Assembly (NCBI RefSeq): GCF_964355755.1
Contig: NC_092677.1
Coordinates: forward strand, 6,143,001-6,207,000
Direction: 5' to 3'
Origin: Antedon mediterranea
Taxonomy: Eukaryota; Echinodermata; Crinoidea; Comatulida; Antedonidae
DNA length: 64,000 bases
Positions 24,525 to 37,679 of this stretch are shown piece after piece. Both the position numbers and the translations under genes were made by a program. The notes under the pieces are model-generated. The model was not told where the DNA came from and ran no database searches. It saw only the letters and a list, made by a program, of their open reading frames with translations. The number at the start of each line of letters is the position of its first letter. Position 1 is the stretch's first letter.

Positions 24525-26476
24525 ATGTCTGAAGGATATATTCTTACGTCCTATCACGGTTACACCACCGACGATAAAACGTCCGGTGAAGACACTTCTA
24601 TCTCAAATAGCCATGTTTATTATGACAGTATTTCGGAAGTAAGTTTGTGGAGATCGGTATTCGCCGAGTTCTTGGGATTGACACTCCTGGTATTAATCTC
24701 AGCTGGAGCATCTGCTCCGTGGGATGAGCCGAACGCTCCAACAGTTTTCCAGATAGCTATCGCAAGTGGTTTGACGATAGCGACGTTGATCCACAACTTT
24801 ATGGCCGTCAGTGGAGCGCATGTAAACCCTGCCGTCACTATAGCTTTTATTGTAAGTCGAAAGATCAGTTTTCTGCGAGGTTTATTATACGTATTGTTTC
24901 AGTGTGCAGGGGCTTGTCTTGGCGCGGAAATCTTGAAAGCAGTTACACCGGACGAGATCTACGACAAAGCAAATGGCACGTTTGGATGCACTTTGCTGGC
25001 TGATGAAGTGTCTCTTGGACAAGGATTTCTTCTAGAGTTTATGATAACCTTCCAGTTGCTTTTGACAATCTTTGCAGCAAGTGATGAGGGTCGTACTGAC
25101 ATGAAAGGATCCATGCCGCTTACTGTTGGGTTGTCAGTTATATGTGGAGTAATCTTTGGAGTAAGTATCATCCGTAGTTTCCATCGCAATACACTTAAAT
25201 GGCCAGTATAGTCGAAACCCACATAGTCTCGGTGAAAGTTCCTCGTTTGCCTAGATTTGGGAATTTGTAAATCTTTATCGATGGCCTTTCTCCCCGCTAA
25301 AGTTTCTTTTCGGATTATTAATGTATGAGGGAATGTGTTTATAATGTAGAGTAACATATGCAGAATAACATATACATAACTGGCCAATAATAGCATCATC
25401 CAAATCAATCTACTTTAAAATCAATGCATCTTTCAAATTGTCGTGTATCGTCGTACCCGTTTTTTTTAGACAAATTAATAACATACGCTGAGATGAGTAT
25501 AATAACAATGAATGTGTTTAATGAAACCAACTAGTACTATTGATGAACAAGTATAGAACGTTCGTAGGCTAACCTATCGCCAGAGCATATGCGCAGTACG
25601 CATATATATGTGCGCGTGCATATACTACACAAATAGGTGTAAAATCAGTTATTGAAGTGTCACCACCCTTTACCAGATCAGTCAATTAATTATTAAAATA
25701 TTTGGCCTTTTAACTTGTAAATTATGAAGCTGATCAACAATAAAATAATATTTGTCATAATGTATGCGGTATTTGTTTCTTAAGAAACCAGTGCACCGGG
25801 GAATGAGTTTCTCAAACTATTCCTCCGGGATAATAATATTTCTAAACTATTATATTAGGCCTAATACCGTTCTCGGACACTGTCTTTTAACGTTGACTTT
25901 TATTGATTTTACAGCTTTCATACACGGGAGGGAGTATGAATCCTGCACGTTCCTTTGGTACAGCAGTAATCGCAGGTTGTTGGAAAGACCATTGGGTAAG
26001 TTTACGTTAAAACAAGTGTATACTGTTTAATTAATGCTTCCGTAATAGGGTGGGTGTGGTCGGCTGAGTGTAAAGAAGCAAACGTGGATGGATCTTATTA
26101 GAAACCGTCAAAGAAGAATGTTTATCATACAAATAATTAGGCCTATTAATAAAGAATATTTGTGGTGGCTATGGAATTAGGCCTACAATTTAACAACATA
26201 TGTTACCCAATAACTGATATTGACTTTATGTAATGATAAATAAATTATTCAAAAAGTTATGATATTCCGCTAATGAAATGATGTTTACTTGCGGGTATAG
26301 TTATGTTTAACTGCGGAGGTTAAAATAAATGTTTAGTCTAATTAATTAATTGATCAAATTGTTTCTTTTAGATATACTGGTTGGCACCTATCCTAGGCGG
26401 AATTGTAGGTGGTGTTATGTATGAATGCGGATTTTCACAAGCAAGATTAAGCACACGGCGTTCTTGTATGGCTTAA
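24525..26476 (+). CDS. aquaporin (MIP family channel)
   Basis: Three exons join to 273 aa: 24525-25160, 25915-25995, 26372-26476. The protein forms a six-helix membrane pore for water or small solutes. Both pore motifs are intact: NPA at residues 101-103 in [12 protein letters not shown] and NPA at 221-223 in [11 protein letters not shown], followed by [12 protein letters not shown]. The N-terminus has an extension of about 40 aa before the first helix. By alignment to AQP1, the selectivity filter would be Ser81, Val209, Gly218 and Arg224, not the Phe/His/Cys/Arg of water-specific channels. A wider, less polar pore (glycerol, ammonia or other small solutes) is an inference. The short C-terminus ends RRSCMA. 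Phases are 0 at both introns. Which AQP subfamily it belongs to is open. Confidence 0.9.
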
Positions 26477-27355
26477 TAAAAAAAAAAAATACAGCTATTG
26501 TACAACTCTTGTTGTTCAGCACGCGCTCGACGTGCTTTAAAAAAAATATAATAATATGCGCAAGTTGTTATGCAGGGAGTAGATTTTTTTCCAATAATTT
26601 CTTTATACAAAACACACTAGTTTCAAAACTTTGTACAGTATATCCTAATTAAAGAAGGGTATACAACGTCACTCACAGGGGAAAGCTGGTGATACGTAAT
26701 TTTATTCTCTCAAAATAATGTAATAATGTTAAAACAGTTTCTTCCAAAATAGGGTAGGCCGAATGTAGATAATTTATCATACTGTACTATATTGAGTGTA
26801 CAGATAAAACGTTCCCTACCTCTAAAGTGATAATAAAAATGTTTTCCGATTTGTTACAATAATCAATGAGTTTGTACTGTAATCCACTGAAATTCTACTA
26901 GATCTTCCCTCATTTAACTATCAGGAAAAAAAGAGAAGTAGCAATAGCAATTAAGATTTATAAATTTTTATTAAAAATCGTATTTAATTGTGTAAGCCTA
27001 TAATACACTACAGATTTATTGTAAGACCCTATAAAATGGCCCTGCATATCATGTAAAATATATACAGTATCATGGTTTTTGTGCGCATATCCGTTGACAC
27101 AACATTTCCAAATATACAAAATATTTTTTAAATATCAAATGGAAATGGTAGCCTACACAAGAACATAACACAGTAGGGGCGTGTATGTGTGTAATCTCAT
27201 GTCCTATCGACAAAATTAAGTGCAGTATCGTCACTTCAATCAGGTTTTAGTTCAAACACGTTTACGTTGAGCAAGCACATCGTTTTAACGGTTACAACGA
27301 CACACAGACAGGCCTACCAACCAACTCGCTAGCAGTAGATGTATAACTATGTGTT
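26477..27355. other. intergenic spacer after aquaporin
   Basis: This is AT-rich sequence with AATAAA overlapping the aquaporin stop region (26475) and a second AATAAA near 26832. I see no coding exon or RNA gene. Confidence 0.4.
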
Positions 27356-28408
27356 CAGGCCCGTAGCCAGGGGGGTGGGGGGGTTATGGTTCGGGCGAAT
27401 CCCCCCCCCCCCATCCTTTACAGCGAACCCCCCTTAACCGACTGCGAACCCCCATCCCCGACATGCCCAATACCTCACCCTCATCTCCAAAAATCCTCCA
27501 AATACGTGCCCCACAGTACAAAAAGTTGTTTGTAAATTGAAAAATTCGTAAACTTGTTTGTGAACCTTCTTCTCTGTATGAGCGTCAACTAGCGATACGT
27601 GTCTGTAAATTTCTAAAAGCTGCAAATGAATTGCCGATTTTAACCTGAAAAGTAAATGTTTGGTCCCTGCATGTAACATGATATTGACGCGTCTCATAGC
27701 GAACTGGGGCACGAACGATTCGTACAAAGGACACCGCCAGACAACTGCGTACCTATAATTGTTTAGATCACTGGCAGTCAGGCAGCATGCATAAAGTATA
27801 TAGCCTTCCGACGTACATCAGTATTTATGTGTGACTATGAAGTATAATGTATCATAGAGGATTATAGTGAATATTAACATTTTACACTATAATATCTATG
27901 GTATCAAGTACTGTAGTTCACATTATGGCATCCGATTATTTTTGTCTAGACCACCAGCCGATACGTACTAAAATGTATCAATATCACCTATTTAAATATT
28001 TATATTCCTCAACAAATTGCTGTAAATAAATATTATAGATAGAGCTAGCAAATAGCATTTGCCTTCAACCAGTGTGCTTTTTTCGGGGCTGCTCCTAGAT
28101 GTACGTTCGCATTGAACTTGAACGCAAAACAAAATACGGAGTAAATGATCAAACAATCGGCGGTTCCGCACAGAGCACGCGCATCTAACATACGGCAACA
28201 AATAGTTATTGTCCTTTAAATTATCGACGTGTTTGAGAAGGAGGAAAAAAGTACGATCTTTTTGCTCATTGGTAGCATGCTGCACGAGAGTGTCTTTTCC
28301 GGCCATCTAGGGGTGTCATTTAACAAAATTCGCTTCGCATCAGGCCCCACCCCCAGGAGGGGGGGGGGGGGGGGGGGGGGGGGGTTGACCCAAATATTTA
28401 GTGTCCGA
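27356..28408. mobile_element. 1-kb TIR element, copy 2, right end lost
   Basis: The sequence starts with the same CAGGCCCGTAGCCAGG as copy 1 at 2116 and is collinear and nearly identical through to GTGTCCGA at 28408. There it stops about 37 bp short, without the right inverted end. Homopolymer C and G runs (27400-27415, 28358-28384) are expanded compared with copy 1. Small insertions keep the shared minus-strand open frames open, for example a 6-bp one near 28092. Confidence 0.85.
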
Positions 28409-28499
28409 TTTTTAAAGACCTAATAGGACCAGCTTTATGTAGCTTACAGGCCTACTTAATTATATGCACCTGAAAGCAGTGCCAAAATAAATGAAATGA

Positions 28500-28763
28500 T
28501 GGTTTGTATCAACTATTCAATATCTGATAGGGTGATCCATCCAGCACTTGCTGATCATTTTGGACCCTCAGGCAAGGCAATGAGAGTAAAGCATCTAGCC
28601 TAATGATGCAATTAGTATGGTACAGATAACCTTGAATCACATGCTAGTCCGATATTATCATTACACCATCACTCTCCGGTATATACAGCACCCGCCGCTA
28701 TTTCTAGACGGTCTCCCATCCAGAACGCGACTGGGCCCAACGTTGCTTAACTTCGGTGATCTG
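28500..28763 (-). repeat. 5S-rRNA-derived retroposon (SINE3-like), minus strand
   Basis: On the minus strand, 28763 to about 28685 matches the internal and 3' half of 5S rRNA: GATCACCGAAGTTAAGCAAC, then TGGATGGGAGACCGTC and GGGTGCTGTA. The body that follows ends near a phrase (TGCTGATCATTTTGGACCCT, plus strand) that recurs at 59527-59572. The 5S 5' third is missing. It is thus a retroposon piece or pseudogene rather than a 5S gene. Confidence 0.7.
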
Positions 28764-29190
28764 AAATGTTAACATGTTATCACCACCATGATTGCATGAT
28801 GTGAACCAATTGACATACACAACAGTGTAAACCTCTGTTGCCAATAAGATTTATTGACACGTAAAATAAATAATACATTTTTTCAAAATATAATTTTGGT
28901 TTCATAAATTAGCAATCTAAATCTAATGTATAGTTTGATTGTATATCGTACATTTACATGTTGGTATAATTGCATCATATGATTGCACATAGTGAGTGAA
29001 TGATTGGAGTATGCAATGTATGATAGGTGATAGTATTTTACATTTTTTTTGTTGCTTATTATTTTCAATTATTCATAGTGTGACACCACATGCTTCCACT
29101 CCTGTTGGACACTCACTTCTTACACATGGGCACTATACTAATAACCTGTAACAAATTAATATTTTTTGCACTACATTAATTGTACCGAGT

Positions 29191-32100
29191 TCAGCTTTGT
29201 GTCAAAACTTGTGCCTTAAGCCTTTCTATTTCCAATATTTGTTTCTCAATTATAGAATCCTTGTCCTGAATCTCTCTCTTTAAGCATTTTATCAACTGGC
29301 AGAAAAAGAAAGAAAAAAGTAAATCATGAAATTCCTGAGTCGATGTAAATTAGCAGTTGAGTGTTACAAATGTATCCATTCTGGTACTAAACTAAAGCAC
29401 AATTGTAATAAAAAATTTTGACAATACAGCACTTCTACCATTCTATGATATCCATAACTATTTCTATTCTCCTAGGCCTTCAAAGAGAACCAAATCTTAT
29501 CTGAATCATAAGACTTGTTTTGAAGACTTTGTTAAAATGAACAGACTATATCTTGTTTATTTTGTGAATGGATTGTCTCCTATTTGAGACAGTGATTAGG
29601 CTTCCTTATTTACCTCATCTTTTGACATAAACAGCTTTCCTTTCTTCAAATCATCAGCACTGGGGCGCATTTCTGGATTCAGGGATGTTAACTCTTCAAT
29701 CATTTTAGACTGAAAATACATCGATGACTAATTATAGTACTTTCTTTAAAATGTATAAAATATCATCTTTGGTGTTATCAAAGAATTGTGTGTGTGAGTT
29801 ATTCTAAATAGAATTTCATTTAGTCTGTATGTAATATCACTTTTACATCACACCATAAAAAATGCAAGGTACAGTCAGTCAAAAAGTAGTTCAAAAAATG
29901 GTTGTAAGGCTTTAAAGTTAATAGCAATTTGCAAAAAAAAGTATTTAGTCCATCAGAAATCATATTAGCCAGTCGATCGAAGTAGTCGGGTCAGTCAGAT
30001 AGCATAGTTGGGTGGCATGCAGGCTGGTGGGATGTTAGAAAGTAAAGCAGGGGCGGATCCAGGAAGTATGGCCATGTGCTTGCCTATTTCTACAGATCTA
30101 TATTGACAGACAACTGTATTAATCAGTAGATTGACTCTCTGACATGAGTGTTAATTTACCTCATCAGGCCATCTTCTCCTGAGCTCAGTGTGAATTGTTC
30201 CCTCATCCCTAAGAGTTTTTAAACATTTAGCTTTCTCCATCTGGCTCTTGAAAGGGTGGTGCAACTCAAAACAAATCACTCCAAAACTATACATATCAGA
30301 CTAAAAAAATAAATAAATTCAATGTTATAACAATGGAACAAGGTGGTTACATACAGTAAACATTAAAAAGATACACTTACCTTATGGTCATAGGTTCTTC
30401 CACATAGTTGTTCTGGTGACGCATAAGTGCAAGTACCAATGTCAGTTGTGAGCTTACTTGTAGAAATTACAACTTCACCTAAGATATAACAAAACACTCT
30501 TGAATTTTCTCTTAATTGTACCTGTTAAATTTTCTTTTCGGTAGTCTGATATTTATTTATCACGTTGAAAATCCGGTTCTTGTCAGATCACCGAAGTTAA
30601 TTAAGCAACGTTGGGCCTGGTTAGAGCTTGGATAGGAGACCATCTGGGAATATTGGGTGCTGTATATGGGTCCCATTTATGGCAGCCGCTGTATATAGTA
30701 TCTGCCTTGGACATATTGGCCCATGCCATGCCCACATTTGGTTTATACTTGAGCAGTTTTTTGTATGCCAAATAAGAAATTGAGCCCTGATTTCATTTCT
30801 CGTAGAGAATGCACAAATCTTCATGAACTTACTAAGTTGGTTACGTAGTTCCCCTATAGGTGTAACAGGGTCTTGATGCTTCTCAGCTATGAATTCACGT
30901 GCTAATCCAAAGTCACCAATACAAACATGAAATTCTATTTCATTACCATCAAGAAATATGTTTTTTGGCTACAAAATTAATAATAAAAATGTAATACATA
31001 CTGTTATCAATAACATTACCTGTAATTATAAATACTTCATAGTAAGAGGAAATAGTTTCACATTACTGTATACCTACAGTATGTCTATGGTATACCATAC
31101 AGATCAGTACCAATTTCACAATTATTGCTAAAGTTCATGTTTCATCTAATTTCCTCTCAAATATATACCATATATTAGATACTTACAGTCAGATCCCTGT
31201 GCAACAAATTCTTGTTATGTATGTAGCAAATACCTTCTACCATTTGATTGAATATATTTTGCACAACAAAATCATCCACAATGGAGAAAACATCTGGAAA
31301 AAAAAACAGTAAGAAAAATATTGATAATAATGACATGAACTTTAGGATATGAAAGTTTTTCAGTGTGTTCGCACATATGCGTAATACATTTCTTGTTAAT
31401 CCAGACTTCAGCTGTAAGCTCAATCATCAAATGTTTTATATTAAGCTAAGAATAGCCAATTCAACAAGGTTATAAAGTGGTAAATCACAAACCAATTACT
31501 CAGTAATAATTCTGCTCTTTCAGTATTGATTTTGTAATTGAATTACACTTAAATCAAATATTAAATGTTTTATACCACATCCTTCCATTGGTTCCCGATC
31601 ATTTCTTTCTTCTAACCATTCACCTAATGTTTTACTGCAGAGTTCCATCTGAATGTACAAAATTACCCTGGATTTCTGTAAAGCAATCAATTTGTAAAAA
31701 TGTTTAGAAATATTTAGTAAGACAGTGTCTAAACTGACAGATGGGGTCATGTTAAGCTAAAGGTGCACTCATATTAATAATGTATGGATTACTTTTATTT
31801 TTATGTGAAGCGCATAGAGGCTTTGTCCATTATGCGCTTAAAAGTCCAAATTTATTTTTGATTATTATTATAATGTACTACTATACTTAGATCAGAATTT
31901 TTGTTTTGGTTCTGTGTGGGAAGTGTTCAAACAATACAGTACCTGAAATTCTGAAGTGTGATGATGACCTTGTCTCGAGCTGCTCTTTTCTTCCTTCCTC
32001 GCACCCATGCAAGCTGTGCTACTAATGCTACAATGGTCAAGGGACTTGAAACATTTGTCTTGGTGTCTACATTCCTCAAACCTTACTGTCTTTGATTTTT

Positions 32101-35100
32101 CAAAATTAAACTCTTGCTCAGATTTTAATACATTAAATGAACCAAAGTTGCCACACAACTTTAGTCCATTTGTTTCCTCAGATGAGGACATAATTTCAGT
32201 TTTATTAACAACAGACGAAGTAGTATGTTTTGAAACATACGAGTGAATGTTTTCTCCAGAGTACTCTTCAATGAAATCTACAGAAAATTCCTCCTCTTTG
32301 TAAGTTGAACTTTCCGTAATTAAAACAGAGTTTGATTGCTTTGATGAAGTGGCATGGGGATATGCACATGTCTCAATATCAGATAATCTATTGCCATATG
32401 TAATCTGAACATCTCCCTCGTCAATGTCTTCCTCAATATTAGGAGTGTAGTTGATTTCACAATCATCTTCCATTATTTCATTTGTAACATCTTTGATAAT
32501 GCAGCTTCTTGTCTCTGTTCTAGTCACATTGGAAATTGTTTCAGTTTCAAAATCATCGCTGGAAGAACTTTCTTGCCTATTAAATCTGAAAAGGGGAAAA
32601 TTCCATTTAAATATATTAATGTAAATTATAGACCTAAAAAAATAACAATAGAGACAATATGTTCAATAGAACTTGAACCCAGTCAGCCATTTTGTGCAAT
32701 CATGACAATGGATAAACTATGTTATATCTTATGTCTCTCTTGCAGTTGACTGGGTAATTAGGAGATTTAAAATAAGTCTTTAGATGGATGTCCACGCCCA
32801 ACTTACACAGTGTTGACAGGATACTCTATAGCAGGTAATTTACTTCTTTGATTGGTCTCAGACGATTGGTGGTCAATCCAAGCTGTGTTATACCTCACTA
32901 TATTTTGATGCTGCAAACGGGCTAACAAGTGTACTTCCCGGATAACCTACAAGAGAACAATTTTAATACACAATAAAGTTAAACGCTTGAAATATCTGTT
33001 GTAAATTAACTGTATTAACAAAAAACCGGTTGTAATTTTCTAAAGGATTGATTTAATTGAAATAACTTTTATAGTTCATTCATGTTGTAGAACTTTTATA
33101 AAGTTGACTCCTGTTAGACAGACAATTGTGGTTTATATTCAAACAAAATAGTACCTGTCAGCTTTACCTTTTCATAAAATTCCTTGTCCGTATCTTTAAG
33201 CTTAATTTTCTTTATTGCATATTCTTGATTGTCTAGAATACTTCTCACCTGGAAATGAAATTAAAGTTATGAAGTTTGAACAGAGGAATTTTGCTTAGAG
33301 AAGGTACTGGGTTAGCGCTTGAGAGCGATAGTATTGTTAAAAATAGAACTATTATGATTATAATTTATTGAATAAATGTGAAAATATGATTTGAAAATGA
33401 CTAACTGTATGATGAATGATACAGTAGTATAAATGTCATACAGTACTGCTTTCCCCTACCTTGTAAACACTGCCAAAACCACCACTACCAATACGTTCCA
33501 ACTCCTCAAAATCTTTCTTGTACCTTGAAATCAGTGGTGGCATTTGCATATGAACGTTATTGGTAAAAAGTGGATAATGCATAGGGCTAGGGTTGGCAAG
33601 AATGGCCTTTCTTATCTGATCTTGGACTCCAGATGAAGGCAGTGATAGATACCTCTCCTAATAAAATTTAACAAAGAAATTTATAATAAAATTAATAAAC
33701 ACTCAAAATAACAAGGCCATATACATGGATGCAGTCGCATGTTAAAATTTAAGTTGGTGTTTACCAACCAACCGACATAGTGAGCTGTAAGAAGGCAAGG
33801 GGATGTTATAATCATCTTGTTGCATGGGGAGAAATGTGGTTCATTATAATTAGCATATAATGTAGTCTACTGTAGGCTAATGTGTTAATCATCAGTAGGT
33901 CTACAATATGGCATATCTGTACCTGGATTTTAGGAATCTTTTTATTTTATTGGGGTTACAGTATATGGAAGTATATTAAGTGGTTTTATGAGGGTTCCAT
34001 GCAAATTCTTGGAAATGTGACATACAAACTTTACCTCTGAATTTGCTTGAGATGCAATCAGTGCGGTGTTCATGAACTTTTTAATTGCCAGTCTATAATT
34101 TAATCTAACTTGTTTGAACTCGTCATGAGTTGTCGTTTCAGGAATCATCTAATTTAAAAAGCAATATTGAAAACAATATTAATTCACAAAACCACATTTA
34201 ACTCTCGCCACATTGTTGCTTGTATCCTTAGGCAAGATACTTTACTTACATTTTCCAGGCCTCCCAGGTGTATAAATGGGAACCCGGTTAGATCAAGACA
34301 CAACTTTGCGCTGATTACTAGCTGCATTATGGGAGTATGTTTCCATTACATAAAGTTCAAAGATCAAAAAGTAAATTAACAAACTCAGGAATCAGGATTA
34401 GATTTAAAACAGGGAGAGGTGGCAGGCCCTAAAACTTGTGAAAATACTAAGTGCTGAACTTAATTCGATGTCCTATCTTTTACATTATACTTGAAAATGA
34501 ATTAACCCCCCATACCTTGACGGTTGACAAATACCCGCTAAACACTTTGAATAGACGTTTTTGCTGATTCTCATCTTTAGAATAGCAGGAACACAACTCC
34601 TCCAACAGGGACACCAGCAACATTTCATTTGGAATCCTGCGCAATAAGGCCTGTGTTTCTGGTGTTTCACTGGAGGAAGAACTCTCAGTATCTAAACAAA
34701 TGAAAACAGTGGTTTTGAGTCAATTGATATTGTCTATCAAGCTATCAAACTAATCGCATGTGGAAAGTACCGATTATCCTGTGAAAGATTGTTACAACTT
34801 CTACATCATCATCAGCACATTATTTAATATGTTCTTATCACTTTGTTGTGCCTCTTGATCAATACCATCAGCAAGGTTAAATTTGGGGGTGCTGGTCAAC
34901 CCGTACCCAAACCAACCCGTACCCATGCCAACTCGTACCCAACTTGGCTAACCCGTACCCAAATAATTGGTCAACTCGTACCCACTTTGGCTAACCCGTA
35001 CCCAAACCAACCCGTACCCATGCCAACTCGTACCTAAATATTTGGCTTACTCGTACCCAAGTATTTGGCTTACTCGTACCCATTTTTTGGCTTACCCGTA

Positions 35101-37679
35101 CCCATTTTTGGCTTACTCGTACCCATCATTATTTGGCCTACTCGTACCCAATTTGAATAATTACTTGTAATGATTTGATCGGCGCAAAACTAGTGGTATG
35201 CTTTTGCCGTATGAATATTTTTATATTTAAATGGTTTTTTATTTTACAGGTCTCGGTGAAATGTGTGCTAATAAAAATGACCATTGATTTGATTGTAGAC
35301 TTCGTTTAATTAGGCATATATTTGTTAACATTTATTTAAATCTAGTATTATAGTTTTATAAACGTATGTTTGATGTGTCTTTTTTATTTACGTAAGAGAA
35401 CATTAATTAATAAAAAAAATATTTTAACTGTTGTATAGTTAGTATTACAATTCAATTAAGCCCAGGTAAAGTACCAACAACGTATAATTATTATACTTAT
35501 CAATTTTTATTCTTTTATTATATTCTAATTATCTTCCCTGATTACATTCGATCAAGTAATTATTTCTATTGTATTTGGTATATTTAAAATTGGTTGAATT
35601 AACAACACCCTGTTTTAAGCAAAAAGCCTGCCGGGCTATGGGGTCGAATTACTCGTAGATTTCGTGTTTCTGACCGGGATTAACCTTTTATTATAAAAAA
35701 CACGCATTTATAGGGCCGGCGTCAAAGAGACGACTTAGTAATGACGTATGATCATTTTCCATATATTTTATTTATTAATAATTCAGTGAAATGATCATAT
35801 ACACGTACTGTCGTACTGTAGCCTAAGGCAATTAAACATTTTGGCAGATTTTCTTCTATAACAGCTACGTGTTTTTGCTGAATGGGGATTCCTCTTTATT
35901 ATTAAAAAAAAACGCATTTGTACGGGTCCATTTGTAGTGTGTCCAAAAATAGGCAACGCAATGTGGCGTATGATCGTTTTCTATTTATTTTTTTTCTTAA
36001 ATAATTCAGTAAAATTATCTGTTTGTTTACGGTAATTAAACATTTTTGGTAGATGTTTCCTCAATAACTTACATCTACGTGTTTTTGCTGACGAGGGATT
36101 CCCTTTAAAAAAAAAATACGCATTCTATAATGTGTCAAATAAGACAAATGAAATGAACTACGATCGTTTTTCCATGGCAACGGATGTCGTCTTATTTACT
36201 AAAATAATATAAACGTTCTGAAGGCCTACCTACACGTGTCTGAGTACTTACGTATCTGTCAGCGATAAGATGATTTTTTAAAGTTTTAGTAGTATTTATT
36301 TCGGTTTTTAGTCATAATAATACAGTAAAAATCATTATAAAATGAAAACGTAATAACAGCAAATGTCGTCGTTTGTAATTAAATGTTAAATTATTGGAGG
36401 TTAGTACAGTAGTTACCTTTTATTATTACTCTCACATCGTCATTGTATACTAGATAAACGGCAATAATCTAATCTACTACTAAATGCTCATAGCAGCAAT
36501 GAGGCTGGTATCCACTTAAATAGTTTCGTGATTTTAAAATACGAGTGACTATTTAAAAATGTATTAAATATTTTCGAAATGTTAAAACAGTTTAATATTT
36601 TCCAAAACTTGCAAAACAAAACAACAAAAACCATTCGTTTTAAAACGATTTTCAAAAAGCACATTACTTCATTATCTGTAAAATAAAATGAAAATACAAA
36701 TTATGTATAAAAGATATTCATGTTTACTTTTAATAATTCAAGTTTTCATCATCACAGACTAGTGGGTATTTCAATGTCCATGTACTACTATTCGTAGAAA
36801 ATAATAGATTAATAACTCATAAATGAAAAAAAAATAGAATGCAGCACAGCCGACCACTGACATCTTCCACAGAGCCATATAAAACAGCGCCCTCAAGTAT
36901 TAACTTTACCAAATACGACGTACGCAAATACGATGAAAGCTGTGCTTTTTTCGTACGAGTCTGTACATATTATTATACATTTTAGGTCAATAGTTTTTGC
37001 CATTATAATATCGAACATATGATTGGTATCTAAAAATTTAATAAAACTGGGTTTAAATGTAATATAAATATACTTTAAATAGCATTAAACTTGGGTACGG
37101 GCCAGCCAATGATGGGTACGGGTCAGCCAATGATGGGTACGGGTCAGCCAAAATGTTGGGTACGAGTAAGCCAAAATTTGGGTACGAGTTGGTGGGTACG
37201 AGTTGGCATGGGTACGGGTTGACCTGTATTCTAAATTTGGTACCAAGAATGGTACACATGAAAACACTCCAGGCCAGCCTAACTAAATATGTATACTGTT
37301 TAGTCTGCAAATAATGTTAGGGAGACTTATTAAATACAGTAGGCATAGGCAATAGCTACTTACCACCAGTATTAACCTTTTCCATTGCAATAATTTGTTA
37401 AAATTCACAGGTAATTAGAATCTGTCGGTTTATAATACTGAAACCTTTTTAGCAATTTGGAATTTCCCAGCATTTTATACTTTATTTCAGCAATCAAAAA
37501 CAGTATTACATTGTATTTATGCTATTTACTTAATACATGTTACAAGTTCAAGGTTGTTCAATGCATAGTAACAATAACATGTCAAATAAGTTTAGAAGTT
37601 TATTTGTAGACTAACCATCAAAATTTGAAATTGTAACTGGTGGGGATAATAATTTACTGTTTTTTCTTGATGGGTCCAT
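29191..37679 (-). CDS. EIF2AK1: eIF2-alpha kinase 1 (heme-regulated inhibitor)
   Basis: Fourteen exons join to 729 aa (human 630): 37679-37616, 34691-34516, 34148-34035, 33657-33460, 33248-33168, 32946-32807, 32576-31943, 31675-31576, 31293-31187, 30968-30833, 30478-30381, 30300-30160, 29709-29614, 29295-29191. HRI phosphorylates eIF2alpha to cut translation during heme lack or mitochondrial and oxidative stress. The N-terminal helical part has NEMLLVSLLEEL. The kinase has the Gly loop IGSGGFGSVYK, Lys197 in EYAIKK, an acidic insert of about 210 aa in exon 7, HRD at 534-536, DFG at 557-559 and GTCTYASPEQL. A C-terminal coiled coil follows. HRDLT replaces the usual HRDLK (Thr538). Intron 1 holds a 2.3-kb foldback-like element, and a 5S-derived piece lies between exons 10 and 11. 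An acceptor before exon 1 implies an upstream 5' UTR exon. Confidence 0.95.
30580..30665 (+). repeat. 5S-rRNA-derived sequence, plus strand
   Basis: TCAGATCACCGAAGTTAA, then TTGGGCCTGGTTAGAGCTTG, GGAGACCATCTGGGAATA and GGGTGCTGTA follow 5S rRNA from about its position 33 to its end, with one 4-bp insertion. The 5' third is absent. It lies inside an EIF2AK1 intron, antisense to that gene. A pseudogene or SINE3-type retroposon is likely. Confidence 0.75.
34887..37232. mobile_element. 2.35-kb foldback-like element with GTACCC-repeat arms
   Basis: The left arm (about 34899-35150) and right arm (about 37092-37222) consist of short tandem words centred on CCCGTACCC and CTCGTACCC. The right arm is the inverse of the left. 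AAATTTGG lies directly outside both ends (34879-34886, 37233-37240), an 8-bp target-site duplication. Long inverted ends made of short tandem repeats are the mark of foldback elements. The centre is AT-rich, carries a diverged 200-bp tandem repeat and codes for nothing recognisable. It sits in intron 1 of EIF2AK1. Confidence 0.8.
35640..36250. repeat. about 200-bp tandem repeat, three diverged copies
   Basis: Three consecutive units (about 35640-35850, 35851-36055, 36056-36250) share, in the same order, a CTACGTGTTTTTGCTGA-like word, an ACGCATT word, a GTATGATCGTTTTC-like word, an AATAATTCAGTAAAAT-like word and AATTAAACATTTT. They are inside the foldback-like element and are strongly diverged. 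Confidence 0.6.

Noticed and set aside
30040-30080. GGGGCGGATCCAGGA as the end of another transposon
   Set aside because: The word resembles a common transposon end, but no matching inverted end or target duplication is seen nearby.
30580-30665. A functional 5S rRNA gene
   Set aside because: The first third of 5S is missing and an insertion disrupts the internal control region.
37370-37390. An extra EIF2AK1 exon ending at GGTG|GTAAGT
   Set aside because: Joining exon 37616-37679 directly to 34516-34691 keeps the frame, while the candidate gives a stop in phase.
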